From assembly GCF_024679095.1 (NCBI RefSeq), contig NC_066571.1, positions 3,225,283 to 3,289,282 of the forward strand: a DNA stretch of 64,000 bases, read 5' to 3'. Origin of the DNA: Eriocheir sinensis (taxonomy: Eukaryota > Arthropoda > Malacostraca > Decapoda > Varunidae). The translations under genes and the position numbers were made by a program. Below, one piece after another: positions 46,019 through 64,000 of this stretch. The number at the start of each line of letters is the position of its first letter. The stretch's first letter is position 1. The notes under the pieces are model-generated. The model was given only the letters and a program-made list of their open reading frames with translations. It had not been told where the DNA came from and ran no database searches.

Positions 46019-46174
46019 ATGCCAATACTGAAAGCAATGGGTGATGGACTGATGGCGTTGTTCGGGGAAAACATTATAACATGTTCACTGCCGACTTACC
46101 CTCCACGCGGACACGTGTCTGTAGCAGCGCTCATCACAACGCTGGCGGGTAAGGATTTGTGTTATAGTGTTTGC

Positions 46175-46645
46175 CTAAGTCTATATATACCAAGTCAAGT
46201 CACTCTGCTTCAAAACTGCGACCGGTACGCGCAGGAGGCGGTTTTGGGGCGGAGCAGCGGGATGACGTCTCTTGGAGCCAAAAAAAAAAAAAAAAAAAAT
46301 ACACGCCAGTTCAAGGGTAACTAAAGTTGGGGCCGTATGTGCACTCTGGATGTACATTCTCGCCTTCTTTCACAGCGCGTTCAGGCAAGCCACTGACAAA
46401 AAAATGTCTTTTTATTGTGATATTGCGTGACTGTAATTTCAATGACTACAAACGGCGGTCTGTGGTGTGAAGGAGGACATGTTGAAGTGATTGATTTAAA
46501 TTAGTCCGCCTTTACTCGTTTTCTCTAAATCCCTGTTTCTACATTCCCTAGTTTGGCTCCAAGCAGTGTCACGCATAAACAACGCTTCGGCCGTGTCTCC
46601 TCCCACAAACCTGCGTATGACTTGACTTGGTGTATGTAGACTTAG
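46175..46645. mobile_element. 471-bp MITE with 9-bp target duplication (MuDR-like)
   Basis: Terminal inverted repeats of 28 bp with two mismatches (CTAAGTCTA and ACCAAGTCAAGTCA shared). It is flanked by AGTGTTTGC at 46166-46174 and 46646-46654; unit A (about 21925) has the single-copy empty site. A 9-bp duplication is typical of Mutator-like elements. It has no coding capacity and carries a 19-bp poly-A inside. Confidence 0.87.
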
Positions 46646-46947
46646 AGTGTTTGCCTCGACCAATGTCATCAATTATTGCTTTGAAAATGTTGGCGTGGCT
46701 TATTCAGAAACATGTTTCTGCTATGTTAGTAACGTGTTCGGGGCAATGTTTCGGACAATGTTTGGGGCCAAGTGTGTCCTCGCTCTAGGCTGACACGTCT
46801 GTGTTATATTCCCGTTAATCTGTTCATCAACTCGTTCGTCTATTCCTGCCACCAGTTTCCTTTTCTTTTCCTGAGGTTAAAACGAGGTCCTGAGACAAGC
46901 TGCCATAGAATTATTATTTGTTTTCTTTGTTCTTCGTTTTCATTTAT

Positions 46948-46949
<2 letters not shown>

Positions 46950-47013
<64 letters not shown>
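46950..47013. repeat. (GT)n microsatellite abutting VMO-I stop codon
   Basis: About 32 GT units on the plus strand. The VMO-I transcript would therefore start its 3' UTR with (CA)n right after TGA. Confidence 0.97.
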
Positions 47014-62164
<15,151 letters not shown>

Positions 62165-62170
62165 GTCAGG

Positions 62171-62171
<1 letters not shown>

Positions 62172-62213
<42 letters not shown>

Positions 62214-62435
62214 TTTTTTTTTTACGTCTACATGTGTGCATTTAAACGTATAAGCTGTGTAAGTTTTTTTTTTTTCCGTTTTAAGTAATTTTCTCGTATT
62301 ATCTTGTTTACTTTGTTCGTGTGTGTGCGTGTGTGTGTGTTCGTGTGTGGGGTAGCTTCTCCTCTCAAGATGCACACACGCACACTAACACGCACACAAC
62401 TCCCCAAGCACACTGGTAAGAACGTACTGGCCCTG

Positions 62436-62494
<59 letters not shown>

Positions 62495-62500
62495 ACTCTA
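62172..62500. repeat. (GT)n microsatellites just upstream of VMO-I start codon
   Basis: GT tracts at 62172-62211, 62318-62340 and 62442-62490. The first begins only 8 bp before the minus-strand ATG, so the 5' UTR would contain (CA)n. No TATA box is obvious upstream. Confidence 0.9.
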
Positions 62501-62835
62501 AGTTATAATTGCATGGAGCTCAAGTGTTCGGCTGCTCCCCACCTCCCCCCAATACTCCCCGCGTTCCTCCTCCCCACCTCCTCCTTTCACCCCTCCCCCT
62601 CTTCGCCTCTACCCCTTCATCACCCCCTCGTCTAATCGTTCAACTAGGAATGATGGCCCCCCCAATAAAAGAAAAATACCCCCTTTTTTCTCATCTCTCC
62701 CAAACTTGCTTTTTTCCTAATCTCTCTTCCCTAAGCTCACTTCTCCCCGGCTCATTCCTCATTTCTAATCTCTTTCCAAGCTTATTCATCTTCCTCTTCT
62801 CCCTCGTCTTTCTAATATCCCTTCCTAAGCTCATT

Positions 62836-64000
62836 TCTCGTCTCATCTCCCTCCTCAAACTCACATCTCGTCTCATCTTCCTCCTCAAACTCACTTCTCG
62901 TCTCATCTTCCTCCTCAAATTCACTTCTCGTCTCATCTCCCTCCTCAAACTCACTTCTCGTCTCATCTTCCTCCTCAAACTCACTTCTCGTCTCATCTTC
63001 CTCCTCAAACTCACTTCTCGTCTCATCTCCCTCCTCAAACTCACTTTTCGTCTCGTCTCCCTCCTCAAACTCACTTCTCGTCTCATCTCCCTCCTCAAAC
63101 TCACTTCTCGTCTCATCTCCCTCCTCAAACTCACTTCTCGTCTCGTCTCCCTCCTCAAACTCACTTCTCGTCTCTCATCTCCCTCCTCAAACTCACTTCT
63201 CGTCTCATCTCCCTCCTCAAACTCACTTCTCGTCTCATCTTCCTCCTCAAACTCACTTCTCGTCTCATCTCCCTCCTCAAACTCACTTCTCGTCTCATCT
63301 CCCTCCTCAAACTCACTTCTCGTCTCATCTCCCTCCTCAAACTCACTTCTCGTCTCATCTCCCTCCTCAAACTCACTTCTCGTCTCATCTCCCTCCTCAA
63401 ACTCACTTCTCGTCTCATCTCCCTCCTCAAACTCACTTCTCGTCTCGTCTCCCTCCTCAAACTCACTTCTCGTCTCTCATCTCCCTCCTCAAACTCACTT
63501 CTCGATACATCTCCCTCCTCAAACTCACTTCTCGTCTCATTCCCTTCCTCAAACTCACCTGTCATCTCTCATCTCCCTGCTCAAGTTCACTTCTCGTCTC
63601 TCATCTCCCTCCTCAAACTCACTTCTCGTCTCATCTCCCTCCTCAAACTCACTTCTCGTCTCATCTCCCTCCTCAAACTCACTTCTCGTCTCATCTCCCT
63701 CCTCAAACTCCCTTCTCGTCTCATCTCCCTCCTCAAACTCACTTCTCGCCTCTCATCTTCCTCCTCAAACTCACTTCTCGTCTCATCTCCCTCCTCAAAC
63801 TCACTTCTCGTCTCACCTCCCTCCTCAAACTCACTTCTCGCCTCTCATCTCCCTCCTCAAACGCACTTCTCGTGTCTCATCTCCCTCCTCAAACTCACTT
63901 CTCGTCTCATCTCCCTCCTCAAACTCACTTCTCGCCTCTCATCTCCCTCCTCAAACTCACTTCTCGTCTCATCTCCCTCCTCAAACTCACTTCTCGTCTC
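62836..64000. repeat. 30-bp pyrimidine minisatellite, upstream side of VMO-I exon 1, at least 37 copies
   Basis: Same unit as 61144-62003, continuing past the window edge. The minus strand reads as Arg/Glu-rich frames (REMRREVSLR), a by-product of the 30-bp period. The upstream promoter of the VMO-I gene would have to lie within or beyond this array. Confidence 0.97.

Noticed and set aside
62691..63565. Arg/Glu-rich minus-strand frames (REMRREVSLR repeats)
   Set aside because: By-product of the 30-bp pyrimidine minisatellite.

Overview
The window looks like nuclear DNA from an arthropod, most likely a decapod crustacean. The evidence is indirect: GT-AG introns, tRNA-derived SINEs, degraded LINEs, a PIF/Harbinger transposon, hAT-like remnants, an extreme density of micro- and minisatellites, and a recognisable animal VMO-I gene. 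The species assignment is inference. Most open frames in the window are by-products of tandem repeats whose unit length is a multiple of three.

Layout. Positions 1-5399 are single-copy here and hold minisatellites and SINE-like repeats, with no recognisable gene. Positions 5400-22320 (unit A) and 22321-47072 (unit B) are a head-to-tail tandem segmental duplication. Each unit carries, on the minus strand, a two-exon gene for a very large low-complexity Pro/Ser/Gln/Thr-rich protein: 2651 aa in A (18318 to 8955) and 3744 aa in B (41882 to 28333). Exon 1 is short (15 codons plus one base) and exon 2 carries nearly all the coding sequence. Phase and splice signals are the same in both copies. The paralogues differ mainly by independent in-frame expansion or loss of internal repeats: a 45-bp unit in A, a 24-bp SSDKSRS unit in B, and a 2277-bp polyproline block present only in B.

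Unit B also contains insertions absent from A, with A serving as the empty site. They are a 4.9-kb Harbinger element with transposase and a MADF/Myb-like accessory gene (22575-27491), a 1.39-kb foldback element with an 8-bp target duplication, a tRNA-derived SINE, and a 471-bp MITE with a 9-bp target duplication.

The right third (47014-62164, minus strand) is a six-exon gene for a 392-aa secreted protein with a C-terminal vitelline membrane outer layer protein I (VMO-I) domain. I reconstructed it from signal-peptide exon to stop, with matching phases at all five introns. Its introns hold microsatellites, a MITE with perfect 32-bp inverted repeats, and decayed LINEs. Its first exon sits between two blocks of one 30-bp pyrimidine minisatellite. 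The right breakpoint of the tandem duplication lies inside its last exon, so a 59-bp truncated copy of that exon marks the A/B junction at 22262-22320.
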